This document shows positions 1 through 6,415 of a stretch of 14,221 nt of DNA, in pieces. Origin of the DNA: DATAWZ01 sp036266975 (GTDB lineage Bacteria; Actinomycetota; Thermoleophilia; Solirubrobacterales; Solirubrobacteraceae); contig DATAWZ010000223.1 of NCBI GenBank assembly GCA_036266975.1, positions 1 through 14,221 on the forward strand, given 5' to 3'. A model generated the notes under the pieces. That model made no database searches and was not told where the DNA came from. It saw nothing but the letters and a program-made list of their open reading frames with translations. The number at the start of each line of letters is the position of its first letter. Positions within the stretch are counted from its first letter, which is position 1. The translations under genes were made by a program, and so were the position numbers.

Positions 1-528
1 AACCCCGCGACCGCCGCGCTGCGCGAGCCCGGCCTGGCCGGGCGCCGCTCGCAGTCCAGGTCCGTTCCCGAGGTGTACCTGCACAACGCGCCAGATGTCC
101 GGCTCGGGATGCTCCAGGGCTTGCTCGATACCGACGGCGACCCGGTGACTCAGAAGGGCCGGACCTGTCGGATCCAGTACACGACGTGCTCGGAGCGACT
201 CTCCCGCGACGTGGTCTTCCTCGTCCGATCGCTGGGCGGGGTCGCCTACGTCAGGCGCCGCCCGGCCGCCGGGCGTGTGCCGGGGCACGCCGGCGGCTGG
301 CCGGTGTACGACCGATCGGATGCCTTCGTCCACGAGATTCGTCTGCCGGAAGGGGTCGAGCCGTTCCGACTCGAGCGCAAGCGAGCGGTGTACAGGCGAT
401 ACGGCGGCGGTCGTCCGAGGCGCTTCGTGGACGCGATCGAGCCCGCTGGCGAGGCGGAGACCGTCTGCATCCAGGTCGCCGCGAGCGACTCGCTTTATGT
501 CACCGACGACTTTCTCATCACGCACAAC
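1..528 (+). other. Intein (C-terminal part) with LAGLIDADG endonuclease motif, inserted in PhoH
   Basis: In-frame with the PhoH extein. An LAGLIDADG-type motif, LGMLQGLLDTDGDP (about 103-144), is followed by a Tyr/Arg-rich stretch with LGGVAYVRRR (about 229-258), as in the second half of a dodecapeptide (DOD) homing endonuclease. The C-terminal splicing blocks follow: RFVDAIEPAGEAETVCIQV (block G-like), then LYVTDDFLITHN at 493-528, ending in the His-Asn pair needed for Asn cyclisation. The next residue, Thr, is the expected C-extein nucleophile. The N-terminal splicing block and first LAGLIDADG motif would be upstream of the window. The visible C-terminal catalytic residues look intact, so splicing competence is plausible. 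Endonuclease activity cannot be judged from half a domain. Confidence 0.92.
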
Positions 529-864
529 ACCCTCAACGACTCCTTCGTGATCCTCGACGAGGCCCAGAACACCACGCCCGAGCAGATGAAGATGTTCCTG
601 ACGCGGCTCGGGTTCGGCTCCAAGATGGTCGTGACCGGCGACATCACCCAGGTCGACCTTCCGCGTGAGCAGCAGTCCGGGCTGATCGTCGTCGGTGAGA
701 TCCTCGAGGGCCTCGACGGCATCGAGTTCGTGCGCTTCGGCGGCGAGGACGTCGTGCGCCACCAGCTCGTACAGCGGATCGTCGAGGCCTACGACGTGCA
801 CTCCCAGCGCGGGGCGGCCGAGCTGCGGCCCGCCGATCGGGGGCGCGGCGCTCGGCGCGGCTGA
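1..864 (+). CDS. phoH: PhoH family ATPase, 3' part, interrupted by an intein
   Basis: The reading frame is open from the first base, so the gene starts upstream of the window. It encodes the end of an intein followed by the C-terminal part of a PhoH/PhoL-type P-loop ATPase. The extein from 529 opens with TLNDSF, then a Walker B strand FVILDEAQN, the TGDITQVDLP sensor segment, and SGL..V..IL..L.GI.F....DVVRH..VQ.IV.AY, all typical of PhoH. The Walker A half would lie upstream, outside the window. PhoH proteins are cytoplasmic ATPases linked to RNA metabolism and commonly sit beside ybeY, as here, with ybeY beginning a few bases after this stop. After splicing, Thr (529-531) would be the +1 residue. 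The short Arg-rich tail before the stop is not conserved in my knowledge of the family. Family assignment is firm; the exact cellular role is not. Confidence 0.93.
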   Translation, partial: NPATAALREPGLAGRRSQSRSVPEVYLHNAPDVRLGMLQGLLDTDGDPVTQKGRTCRIQYTTCSERLSRDVVFLVRSLGGVAYVRRRPAAGRVPGHAGGWPVYDRSDAFVHEIRLPEGVEPFRLERKRAVYRRYGGGRPRRFVDAIEPAGEAETVCIQVAASDSLYVTDDFLITHNTLNDSFVILDEAQNTTPEQMKMFLTRLGFGSKMVVTGDITQVDLPREQQSGLIVVGEILEGLDGIEFVRFGGEDVVRHQLVQRIVEAYDVHSQRGAAELRPADRGRGARRG

Positions 865-867
865 GAG

Positions 868-1284
868 GTGGCGCCGGTGACCCGATCGATCGAGCTCGAG
901 ATCCTCGGCCGCGGACATGTACACGAGGCACCCCAGGAGGAAGCCCTCTTCGACCTGGTTGAGGTCGCGCTGGCCTCCGCGGGCATCGACGCCGGCCACC
1001 TCGCCGTGGAGTTCGTGGACGCGCGGCGGATCGCCGAGCTCAACCGCGAGTATCGCGGCCACGAGGGGCCGACGGACGTGCTCTCGTTCCCGGTCGACGG
1101 CGACGAGCCGGCGCCGGGCCCGCGCGAGCTGGGCGACGTCGTGATCTGCCCCGAGCACACCCAGGACCTGCGCGAGGCGGTCGTCCACGGCGTGCTGCAC
1201 TTGGTCGGCATGGACCATGAGGTCGACGACGGCGAGATGCTCGCGCTCCAGCGCGAGCTGCTCTCCTGGTATGCCGATGACTGA
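868..1284 (+). CDS. ybeY: Endoribonuclease YbeY (16S rRNA maturation)
   Basis: 138 residues from GTG 868, the normal size for YbeY, a zinc metalloendoribonuclease acting in 16S rRNA 3'-end maturation and ribosome quality control in the cytoplasm. The diagnostic zinc motif is visible as HGVLHLVGMDH (His107, His111, His117). It is preceded by the conserved TDVLSFP (69-75) and LGDVVIC (88-94) segments. It starts 3 bp after the phoH stop and overlaps era, so the three are probably cotranscribed. A second GTG at 877 has a better-spaced GAGAGG upstream (863-868) and would shorten the protein by three residues; it may be the real start. Nothing in the sequence looks damaged. Confidence 0.95.
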   Translation: MAPVTRSIELEILGRGHVHEAPQEEALFDLVEVALASAGIDAGHLAVEFVDARRIAELNREYRGHEGPTDVLSFPVDGDEPAPGPRELGDVVICPEHTQDLREAVVHGVLHLVGMDHEVDDGEMLALQRELLSWYADD

Positions 1285-2182
1285 CGCCGTCGCCCCCGCC
1301 GAGACCCGCAGCGGGTTCGTCGCGCTTGCCGGCCGGCCGAACGTGGGCAAGTCGACCCTCGTCAACGCGATCGTCGGCGGCAAGGTGGCGATCGTCTCCG
1401 ACCGTCCACAGACGACGCGTCGCGCGATCCGTGGGGTGCGGAGCGCGCCCGCCTGGCAGCTCGTCCTCGTCGACTTGCCCGGCGTGCAGCGCCCGCGCGA
1501 CGCGCTCACCGACCGCATGGCGCGACGCGTCGAGCACGAGCTCTCCGAGTCCGACGCGGCCCTGCTGATCCTCAACGGCGAGCAGGGGATCGGCCCCGGC
1601 GACCGTTACATCGCCTCCACGCTCTCCGAGGTCTCGCTGCCGGTCGTGCTCGCAGTCAACAAGATCGACCGCCTCGACCGGTCGGGCACGGTCCGCGTGC
1701 TCGCCGCCGCGGCCGAGCTCGGCGTGGGGGAGGACATCTTCCCCGTGTCTGCGTTGCGTGGCACCGGAGTGAACGCACTGGTCGAGCACGTCGCCGCCCT
1801 GATGCCGGCCGGCCCGTTCATGTTCGACCCCTCCGAGCGCTCCGATCAGCCGCTCGAGCAGCTGCTCGCCGAGCTCGTGCGCGAGCAGATCCTGCGCCGC
1901 ACTTTCCACGAGGTGCCGCACGCGGTCGAGGTCGTGGTCGAGGAGGTCGAGACCGTGCGTGCGGCCCTCGTGCGGGTGCGCGCGCTTGCCTGGGTGGAGA
2001 CCGACTCCCAGAAGGGGATCCTGATCGGCGCGGGCGGGCGCATGATCAAGGCGATCGGCACCGCGGCGCGGCGCGAGCTCGAGCGCGAGCTCGCCGCGCA
2101 GGTCCACCTGGACCTCTCGGTCCGCGTGCGCCGCCACTGGCGCAGCGACGAGGGCCTGCTCGACCGCCTGGGTATCGAATAG
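1271..2182 (+). CDS. era: GTPase Era
   Basis: 303 residues from ATG 1271, usual Era length. Era is a GTPase that binds 16S rRNA near its 3' end and assists small-subunit assembly. GTPase motifs in order: G1 GRPNVGKS (21-28), G2 region QTTRR (47-51), G3 DLPG (68-71), G4 NKID (130-133), G5 SAL (160-162). The C-terminal KH domain carries GILIGAGGRMIK (249-260) and the Era-type ending HLDLSVRVRRHWR. G3 reads DLPG instead of the usual DTPG. The start overlaps the end of ybeY by 14 bp; ATG 1277 is an alternative with an 8-bp overlap. Upstream in-frame codons inside ybeY are not needed to complete the domain. Era and YbeY both act on 16S rRNA, so the pairing fits functionally. Confidence 0.96.
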   Translation: MPMTDAVAPAETRSGFVALAGRPNVGKSTLVNAIVGGKVAIVSDRPQTTRRAIRGVRSAPAWQLVLVDLPGVQRPRDALTDRMARRVEHELSESDAALLILNGEQGIGPGDRYIASTLSEVSLPVVLAVNKIDRLDRSGTVRVLAAAAELGVGEDIFPVSALRGTGVNALVEHVAALMPAGPFMFDPSERSDQPLEQLLAELVREQILRRTFHEVPHAVEVVVEEVETVRAALVRVRALAWVETDSQKGILIGAGGRMIKAIGTAARRELERELAAQVHLDLSVRVRRHWRSDEGLLDRLGIE

Positions 2183-2206
2183 GCGCGGCTACCGAGCGCC
2201 CGCGCC
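2182..2206. terminator. Possible terminator hairpin between convergent genes
   Basis: GGCGCGG (2182-2188) and CCGCGCC (2200-2206) can form a perfect 7-bp stem around an 11-nt loop, immediately after the era stop and before the oppositely oriented gene ending at 2235. There is no T-run on either side, so it is a weak candidate that might act in both directions. Confidence 0.3.
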
Positions 2207-2234
2207 CCGCCGGCGACGGCCGAACCGGAGAGCG

Positions 2235-2894
2235 CTAGCCCTTGACCTTGAAGATCGGGCAGTGGTGCGTCGAGTGCAGGTAGTCGACCAGCGTGAGCAG
2301 CTGCTTCTTCGACGCGTGCGGGTGCGCCGTCTCGTAGGTGCGCACATCGCCCTCGCAGCGCGTCACCGTCCACTTGGCCGGCTTGGACTTCTTGGCCTTG
2401 GCGGGCTTGGCGTCGTAGCAGACCTCCAGCGAGGTGATTCCGCCGGCTATGCCGCTCGAGCCGATGACGCTGACGGTGGCGCCCTCGCAGGCCGGCTTGG
2501 CCAGTCGCACCGTGCCGGTCACCGCCTGCCCGGCGTCGAAGCCGCCGTCACAGGAGAACGTGCTGCTCGGCGCCGTGTTGTTGTTGCCGACCACGCAGCC
2601 GGTGAGTCCCGGACCAGTCACCGAGTTCGGCTCGGCCGGGTCGGTACCGTTGAGGACCACGGTGAAGGTAGGGGACTGGAGCGCGCCGCTCACCGGGTCA
2701 CTGACCGGCGCGAGACCCTGGTTGCAGGTGAAGCTGAAACCGCTCACCGTCTTGGAGGTGCAGGTGACCAGCGTGTTGGCCGACTGCGCGGCGGCGCCGC
2801 TGCCGAACAGCAGCGCGCCGACCGTCGCGGCCAGGGCCGCAACCGATCCCACCGTGGCGGCACGCCACCGCGAAGATCCGCTCCTCCGTCGCAT
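2235..2894 (-). CDS. Exported eight-cysteine protein of unknown function
   Basis: 219 residues. I do not recognise a family. The N-terminus MRRRSGSSRWR followed by a hydrophobic Ala/Val/Leu stretch (12-33) is a Sec-type signal peptide, with likely cleavage after Ala36 (GAAA, then QSAN). The mature part holds exactly eight cysteines (45, 57, 100, 115, 136, 159, 180, 212), an even number suited to disulfides outside the membrane. It is Thr/Ser/Gly-rich and beta-like up to about residue 160. A Lys/Pro/Ala linker (163-174) follows, then a compact basic C-terminal segment with WTVTRCEGDV and LHSTHHCPIF. The ATG is the first in frame and lies 8 nt after a TANNNT box, so the mRNA may be leaderless. 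It is convergent with era and downstream of the ArsA-like gene. A surface or periplasmic role is inferred only from the signal and cysteines. Confidence 0.8.
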   Translation of the reverse strand: MRRRSGSSRWRAATVGSVAALAATVGALLFGSGAAAQSANTLVTCTSKTVSGFSFTCNQGLAPVSDPVSGALQSPTFTVVLNGTDPAEPNSVTGPGLTGCVVGNNNTAPSSTFSCDGGFDAGQAVTGTVRLAKPACEGATVSVIGSSGIAGGITSLEVCYDAKPAKAKKSKPAKWTVTRCEGDVRTYETAHPHASKKQLLTLVDYLHSTHHCPIFKVKG

Positions 2895-2902
2895 CGGCCG
2901 CG

Positions 2903-2932
2903 ACCCTAATCGGACGGACCGGGGTCTGTCAA
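2903..2932 (-). promoter_or_regulatory. Promoter of the eight-cysteine protein gene (leaderless type)
   Basis: Read on the minus strand, a perfect -35 TTGACA (complement of 2927-2932) is separated by 18 bp from TAGGGT (complement of 2903-2908), which matches TANNNT. Only 8 nt separate the -10 box from the ATG at 2894, so transcription probably starts at or next to the start codon. There is no Shine-Dalgarno sequence in between. Confidence 0.65.
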
Positions 2933-2954
2933 GCGAACAAGTGAACGGTCGTTG

Positions 2955-3899
2955 TCAGAGGAGCTCACCGAGGCGGCTCGCGATCGCGCGCACCTCGTCG
3001 AGTCCGAGCTCGGGCACGAACGCGAACGGGACGGTGATGGTCCGTGCCGATGCCTCGCTCAACCGCTCGATCTGACCCTCCTGCGCGGCCGCTCGCCGGT
3101 GGATCGCGCGCGCCGCGCGAGCCGCCGCGGCGGTGAGCGTCCCGTCGGCGCGCGCGGCCACGTCGAGGAGGTCGAGCTCCTCGTCAGAGAAGCGCTGGGG
3201 CACGACGCCGTTGACGACGATCGCCTCCAGCGCCTGACCGATCTCGTCGTCCAGGCGGCGTCCGAGGTCGAGCGTCTCGGTCACCGCCATCTCCGTCGGC
3301 TGGGCGACGGCCATCACGCCGCTGTGCTCGGGGTCCTCAAGGAAGTCGCGCACGCGCTGGGCCTGGTGGGCCACCGGCCCGACGCGCGCGACGCCGGCCA
3401 CGGTGCGCGGCGCACGCAGCATTCCCAGCGCATGACCGGTCGCCGGCGCGTCGACGATGACCAGCTCGTAACGGCGCGCCTTGCGCTGCCAGCGCTCGGC
3501 CTGGGCGAGATCCCAGACCTTCGTCATGGCCAGCACCTCCTTCGCTCCCGGGGCGGCGGCGACGAAGTAGTGGAAGGTCTGGCTGCCGCCGAGCACCCGC
3601 GCGGGCACGCGTCCGGCGATCTGGGTGTCCATCCACTCGATCAGCGTCTGGTAGGGATCGATCGAGGTCGTCCACAGGCCGTCGGCGAGCTGCGCCTCCT
3701 CGCCGAGTTCGGGGTCGGCGACCCCGAACAGGCGCGGCACGCGGTGTTGGTCGCCGAGCTCGACGAGCATCGTGCGGTGCCCGCGCTCGACCGCGAGCAG
3801 CCCGAGCGCGGCCGCGATCGTGGTCTTGCCGACGCCGCCCTTGCCGGTGACGAGCAGCACCGAACGGTCGAGCAGAGGGGTAGGCGCCGAAGTGCGCAT
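2955..3899 (-). CDS. ArsA/Get3-like P-loop ATPase
   Basis: 314 residues. A deviant Walker A TGKGGVGKTT (18-27) and a Walker B-like VIVDAPATGH (147-156) place it in the SIMIBI class, ArsA/Get3 branch (anion-transporting ATPase-like). Many actinobacteria carry ArsA-like paralogues of unknown function that lack arsenic genes around them, and this one fits: no arsB, arsR or arsC is nearby. The usual DPAHS switch element after the P-loop is replaced by ELGDQHR (47-53). The length matches a single ATPase domain, so it would have to work as a dimer. It lies head-to-head with the lipoprotein gene at 3955, 55 bp apart. The ATG is preceded closely by GAGGGG, spaced tighter than usual. Fold assignment is firm; substrate or client unknown. 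Confidence 0.85.
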   Translation of the reverse strand: MRTSAPTPLLDRSVLLVTGKGGVGKTTIAAALGLLAVERGHRTMLVELGDQHRVPRLFGVADPELGEEAQLADGLWTTSIDPYQTLIEWMDTQIAGRVPARVLGGSQTFHYFVAAAPGAKEVLAMTKVWDLAQAERWQRKARRYELVIVDAPATGHALGMLRAPRTVAGVARVGPVAHQAQRVRDFLEDPEHSGVMAVAQPTEMAVTETLDLGRRLDDEIGQALEAIVVNGVVPQRFSDEELDLLDVAARADGTLTAAAARAARAIHRRAAAQEGQIERLSEASARTITVPFAFVPELGLDEVRAIASRLGELL

Positions 3900-3942
3900 C
3901 CCCTCAGCATGACGTGCGGGGAGGCTGTCCGGATCAGGCGAC

Positions 3943-3948
3943 TACCCT
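3943..3948 (+). promoter_or_regulatory. Candidate -10 box for the SecD-like lipoprotein gene
   Basis: TACCCT matches TANNNT and ends 6 nt before GTG 3955. No Shine-Dalgarno sequence lies between them and no good -35 is visible, so this is a modest candidate for a leaderless transcript. Confidence 0.35.
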
Positions 3949-3954
3949 TGCCCA

Positions 3955-4974
3955 GTGCTCAGGCGGTCCCTCGTCCTCGTCCTCGCGGGCCTGGCGCTGG
4001 CCGCCGCCGGCTGCGGAGCGCACTCCACACAGACCCTGCGCCTGGTCCCGCAGGTGCCGACGACGGCGGCCAAGCTGCGTTCCGCCGCGACGCTCGTCGC
4101 CAGCCGCCTGAACGCCCTCGGCTACCGCACGAGCGACGTCACGGTCGGCAGCGACGTCGTCCTGCGCGTCTCCCCGCCGGTCTCCTCGACCATCGCCGCC
4201 GCGGTCGGCGCGCCGGCGCGGCTGCGCTTCTACGACTGGGAGGAGTCGGTGATCGGCCCCTCGGAGCTCCCCGACCCCAGCGACGCGAGCGTGACCGGCG
4301 GGCCGCTCGCGGGCTACGGCGCCAGCGGCCTGCCCGAGTACGTAGCGGTGATGCGCGCCGCGGCGCGCCCGCCGTACGGGATCGGGCCCGACTGGTGGTA
4401 CATCGTCAACGTCGCCGAGCACCGGGTCGTCTTCGGCCCCTGGCCCGCGCACCTCACCGCGCCGTCGGGCGACCGCGCGGTGCGCGTCGGCCCCGGCACG
4501 GTCGTCCTCCAGGCTCTCTCGAACGATCCCGAGACCGCACCGCCGCCGCGGTACTACGTGCTCATCGACCGCCCGGACCTGACGACGTCGGACATCGCCG
4601 ACCCGCGCTCGGGCGTGGTCCGAGGCACGGCCGAGCCGGACGTTGACTTCCACTTCACCCCGACGGGCGAGCAGGCCTTTCTCAACCTCACCGCCCAGGT
4701 GGCCGAGCGCGGCGTCGCGCTCATGCAGCCCGACGAGGAGCCGAGCCTTGCCTTCCAGCACATCGCCGTCGCGCTCGACGGCGCGCTGATCGACGTGCCG
4801 CTGGTCGACTTCACGATCTATCCGGAGGGGATCGACGCCTACAGCGGCTGGCAGCTCGACGGCGAGCTGACCGCCGGCGCGGCCAAGCTCCTGGCCGCCG
4901 AGCTGTCCACCGGCCCGCTCCCGGTGCGCCTGCTGCCGGCCTCGGCGCGCAGCGGATACAGTCCGCCACCATGA
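3955..4974 (+). CDS. Lipoprotein resembling the periplasmic P1 domain of SecD
   Basis: 339 residues from GTG 3955. The signal peptide ends in a lipobox LAAAGC with Cys20 as the lipidation site, so the protein should be anchored outside the cytoplasmic membrane. The mature part follows SecD's large extracytoplasmic loop. A base-like segment, KLRSAATLVASRLNALGYRTSDV (split here as residues 40-52 and 53-62), leads into VVLRVSPP and LRFYDWEE. Then come YYVLIDRPDLTTSDI (200-214) and a head-like part: FHFTPTGEQAFLNLT (232-246), AVALDGALIDVPLV (271-284), ELTAGAAKLLAAELSTGPLP (304-322). None of SecD's membrane helices are present, so it cannot be a translocase motor by itself. The region about 100-195 is an insert rich in Pro, Gly and Trp without a recognisable family. 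It overlaps the cupin gene by ATGA. Homology is inferred from motif order; function is unknown. Confidence 0.75.
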   Translation: MLRRSLVLVLAGLALAAAGCGAHSTQTLRLVPQVPTTAAKLRSAATLVASRLNALGYRTSDVTVGSDVVLRVSPPVSSTIAAAVGAPARLRFYDWEESVIGPSELPDPSDASVTGGPLAGYGASGLPEYVAVMRAAARPPYGIGPDWWYIVNVAEHRVVFGPWPAHLTAPSGDRAVRVGPGTVVLQALSNDPETAPPPRYYVLIDRPDLTTSDIADPRSGVVRGTAEPDVDFHFTPTGEQAFLNLTAQVAERGVALMQPDEEPSLAFQHIAVALDGALIDVPLVDFTIYPEGIDAYSGWQLDGELTAGAAKLLAAELSTGPLPVRLLPASARSGYSPPP

Positions 4975-5357
4975 GCTCGTTCACCTTGAGGAACCTGCGC
5001 GACGTGGAGGATTCCGCGCCCAAGTTCGGTCTGGACGCCGTCGGGGAGGCGCGCTTCGCGCGCGAGGAGCTCGGAGCCGAGCAGAGCGGCGTGGCCTACC
5101 ACCGGCTCAAGCCGGGTTGCCGCCAGTCCTTCGGACACCGCCACGACGAGGCCGAGGAGGTGCACGTGGTGCTCTCGGGCGGCGGCCGCGTGCGGATGGA
5201 CGAGGAGATCGTCGAGCTGCGCCCACTCGACGCCCTGCGTATCGCCCCGGCCGTCACACGCGCCTTCGAGGCCGGCCCGGACGGGATGGAGTTGCTCGTC
5301 TTCGGGGCCCACCACGAGGGCGACGGTGCCCTCGTGCCCGACTTCTGGCCGGCGTAA
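4971..5357 (+). CDS. Small single-domain cupin
   Basis: 128 residues, one cupin barrel. Cupin motif 1 is clear: His56, His58 and Glu63 in GHRHDEAEEVHVVLSGGG, followed by the Gly turn. Motif 2 (LRIAPAVTRAFEAG, 89-102) has Arg97 where the fourth metal ligand, His, usually sits, so metal binding may be altered or absent. No substrate can be named; such proteins range from sugar isomerases and dioxygenases to binding proteins. The ATG overlaps the stop of the lipoprotein gene (ATGA), which implies translational coupling and a shared transcript. A TACAGT at 4957-4962 lies 8 nt upstream but may be coincidental within coding sequence. Confidence 0.85.
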   Translation: MSSFTLRNLRDVEDSAPKFGLDAVGEARFAREELGAEQSGVAYHRLKPGCRQSFGHRHDEAEEVHVVLSGGGRVRMDEEIVELRPLDALRIAPAVTRAFEAGPDGMELLVFGAHHEGDGALVPDFWPA

Positions 5358-5397
5358 CGCCGCGGGGGGCCGTCGACCGATCCCGAGGTGCTCATGG

Positions 5398-5427
5398 GGC
5401 GACGAGGGAGCCGGGCGTCGCCTTCTT
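5398..5427 (+). terminator. Terminator-like hairpin after the cupin gene
   Basis: GGCGACG (5398-5404) pairs with CGTCGCC (5416-5422) around an 11-nt loop and is followed at once by TTCTT. It lies 40 bp after the cupin stop in a convergent intergenic region. The pyrimidine tail is short, so a Rho-independent terminator is probable but not certain. Confidence 0.45.
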
Positions 5428-5431
5428 CGGG

Positions 5432-5474
5432 GTGTGTTGCTGTGGGCGCCTGCAGGTTGTCTGTAGCAACACAC
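5432..5474. repeat. 43-bp hairpin repeat, copy 1
   Basis: GTGTGTTGCT (5432-5441) and AGCAACACAC (5465-5474) are perfect 10-bp inverted arms around a 23-nt centre beginning GTGGGCGCCTG. The same layout, arm sequence and exact length recur 62 bp downstream (5494-5536). It lies outside any gene. Confidence 0.8.
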
Positions 5475-5493
5475 GGGGGTCGGGCGGGATCGG

Positions 5494-5536
5494 GCGTGTT
5501 GCTGTGGCGGCCTGATGGTGTTCCCGAGCAACGCAC
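5494..5536. repeat. 43-bp hairpin repeat, copy 2
   Basis: GCGTGTTGCT (5494-5503) and AGCAACGCAC (5527-5536) form arms around a 23-nt centre beginning GTGGCGGCCTG. Compared with copy 1 the arms differ at one position each and the centre keeps the same length and its first half. The stem here has one mismatch and one G-T pair, so the arms have diverged less than their pairing would predict for random decay. Confidence 0.78.
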
Positions 5537-5573
5537 CTCCCGCGGGGCGGCGCGGTGACGGCGGCCCGCCGCT

Positions 5574-5590
5574 ACCGGCGCCTTGCCGGT
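5574..5590 (-). terminator. Possible hairpin terminator after the regulator gene
   Basis: ACCGGC (5574-5579) and GCCGGT (5585-5590) form a perfect 6-bp stem with a 5-nt loop, about 21 bp beyond the stop of the minus-strand regulator gene. There is no T-run, so this is a weak call. Confidence 0.25.
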
Positions 5591-5611
5591 CGAACGTTGA
5601 CGGACGACCTA

Positions 5612-6415
5612 CTAGGAAACCTCGCTGAGCAGCCGCATCGCGGTCTGCGCGTTGGCCGGATAGAACGCCTCGATCGCCAGCTCGGAGAGCGTGACGTCGA
5701 CCGCCGACCCGAACGTCGACAGCGTCGAGATGAACGCCAGCTCACGATCGCCGTCGCGTAGGCGCATCGGCATCACCACGCCGGTGATCCCGCTGCCCGC
5801 CGATGGTGGGTCGGTGACGACGCCCGGGTAGCGCGCGCACTCCTCGTAGAGAGCCTCGAGCACCGGGTCGCAGCTCACCTGCGCCTCGCGACGCAGGCGC
5901 GCCATCAGGTGCCCGCTGGACTCCGCGAAGTTAACGGTCCGCGGTGCCATCCCTTCGGGGTGCAGGGCGACCCGGATCGCGTTGGCGGGCGACTCGAGCA
6001 GGCGTGGCGCGACGCCCTCGACCAGAGAGCCGAGGGCGTCGTTCGCGGCGGTGATGTTGTGGTGGCGGTCGATCACGATCGCCGGGTAGGGCTCGTGGGC
6101 GCGGAGGAACCGGTCCAGCGCGGCGCGCACCGGCTCCATCTCCACCGACTCCACCGGCTGCTCGCTGTACGCCGGCGCGTAGCCGGCGGCCAGGAGCAGA
6201 TGGTTGCGTTCGCGCAGGGGGACCTCGAGCGTCTCGGCCAGCCGCACGACCATGTCACGGCTTGGCTTCGAGCGCCCGGTCTCCATGAAGCTCAGGTGAC
6301 GCGCCGAGACCTCGCAGTCGAGCGAGAGCTCGAGCTGGCTGAGCCGGCGACGCCGACGCCACTGGCGCAGCAGCCCGCCGAACTCGCCGGGGGCGCAGAT
6401 GGTGGCGACGGCCAT
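5612..6415 (-). CDS. XRE-family transcriptional regulator with MmyB-like ligand domain
   Basis: 267 residues from ATG 6415. The N-terminal helix-turn-helix (about 11-66) shows FGGLLRQWRRRRRLSQLELS, then VSARHLSFMETGRSKPSRDMV, the XRE pattern. Residues about 88-262 match the MmyB-like sensor domain, with PAIVIDRHHNITAANDALG (a PAS-like strand and helix), HPEGMAPR and FISTLSTFGSAVDVTLSELAIE. Such regulators in actinobacteria often control an adjacent exporter or oxidoreductase in response to an unknown small molecule, frequently fatty-acid-like. The frame stays open upstream to ATG 6466, but that codon lies within the operator palindrome; starting at 6415 leaves the operator 33 bp upstream. It lies downstream of, and overlaps, the MFS reading frame on the same strand. 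Autoregulation through the 6448-6468 palindrome is inferred. Confidence 0.88.
   Translation of the reverse strand: MAVATICAPGEFGGLLRQWRRRRRLSQLELSLDCEVSARHLSFMETGRSKPSRDMVVRLAETLEVPLRERNHLLLAAGYAPAYSEQPVESVEMEPVRAALDRFLRAHEPYPAIVIDRHHNITAANDALGSLVEGVAPRLLESPANAIRVALHPEGMAPRTVNFAESSGHLMARLRREAQVSCDPVLEALYEECARYPGVVTDPPSAGSGITGVVMPMRLRDGDRELAFISTLSTFGSAVDVTLSELAIEAFYPANAQTAMRLLSEVS

Noticed and set aside
2952..4646. Long plus-strand open frame opposite the ArsA-like ATPase and running into the lipoprotein gene
   Set aside because: It is low-complexity Arg-rich and crosses from the antisense of one real gene into another frame of a second; no motif is visible.
5432..5536. The two 43-bp repeats as a short CRISPR array
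   Set aside because: There are only two copies, the inner sequence is itself conserved and palindromic, the 19-bp gap is too short for a spacer, and no cas gene is present.
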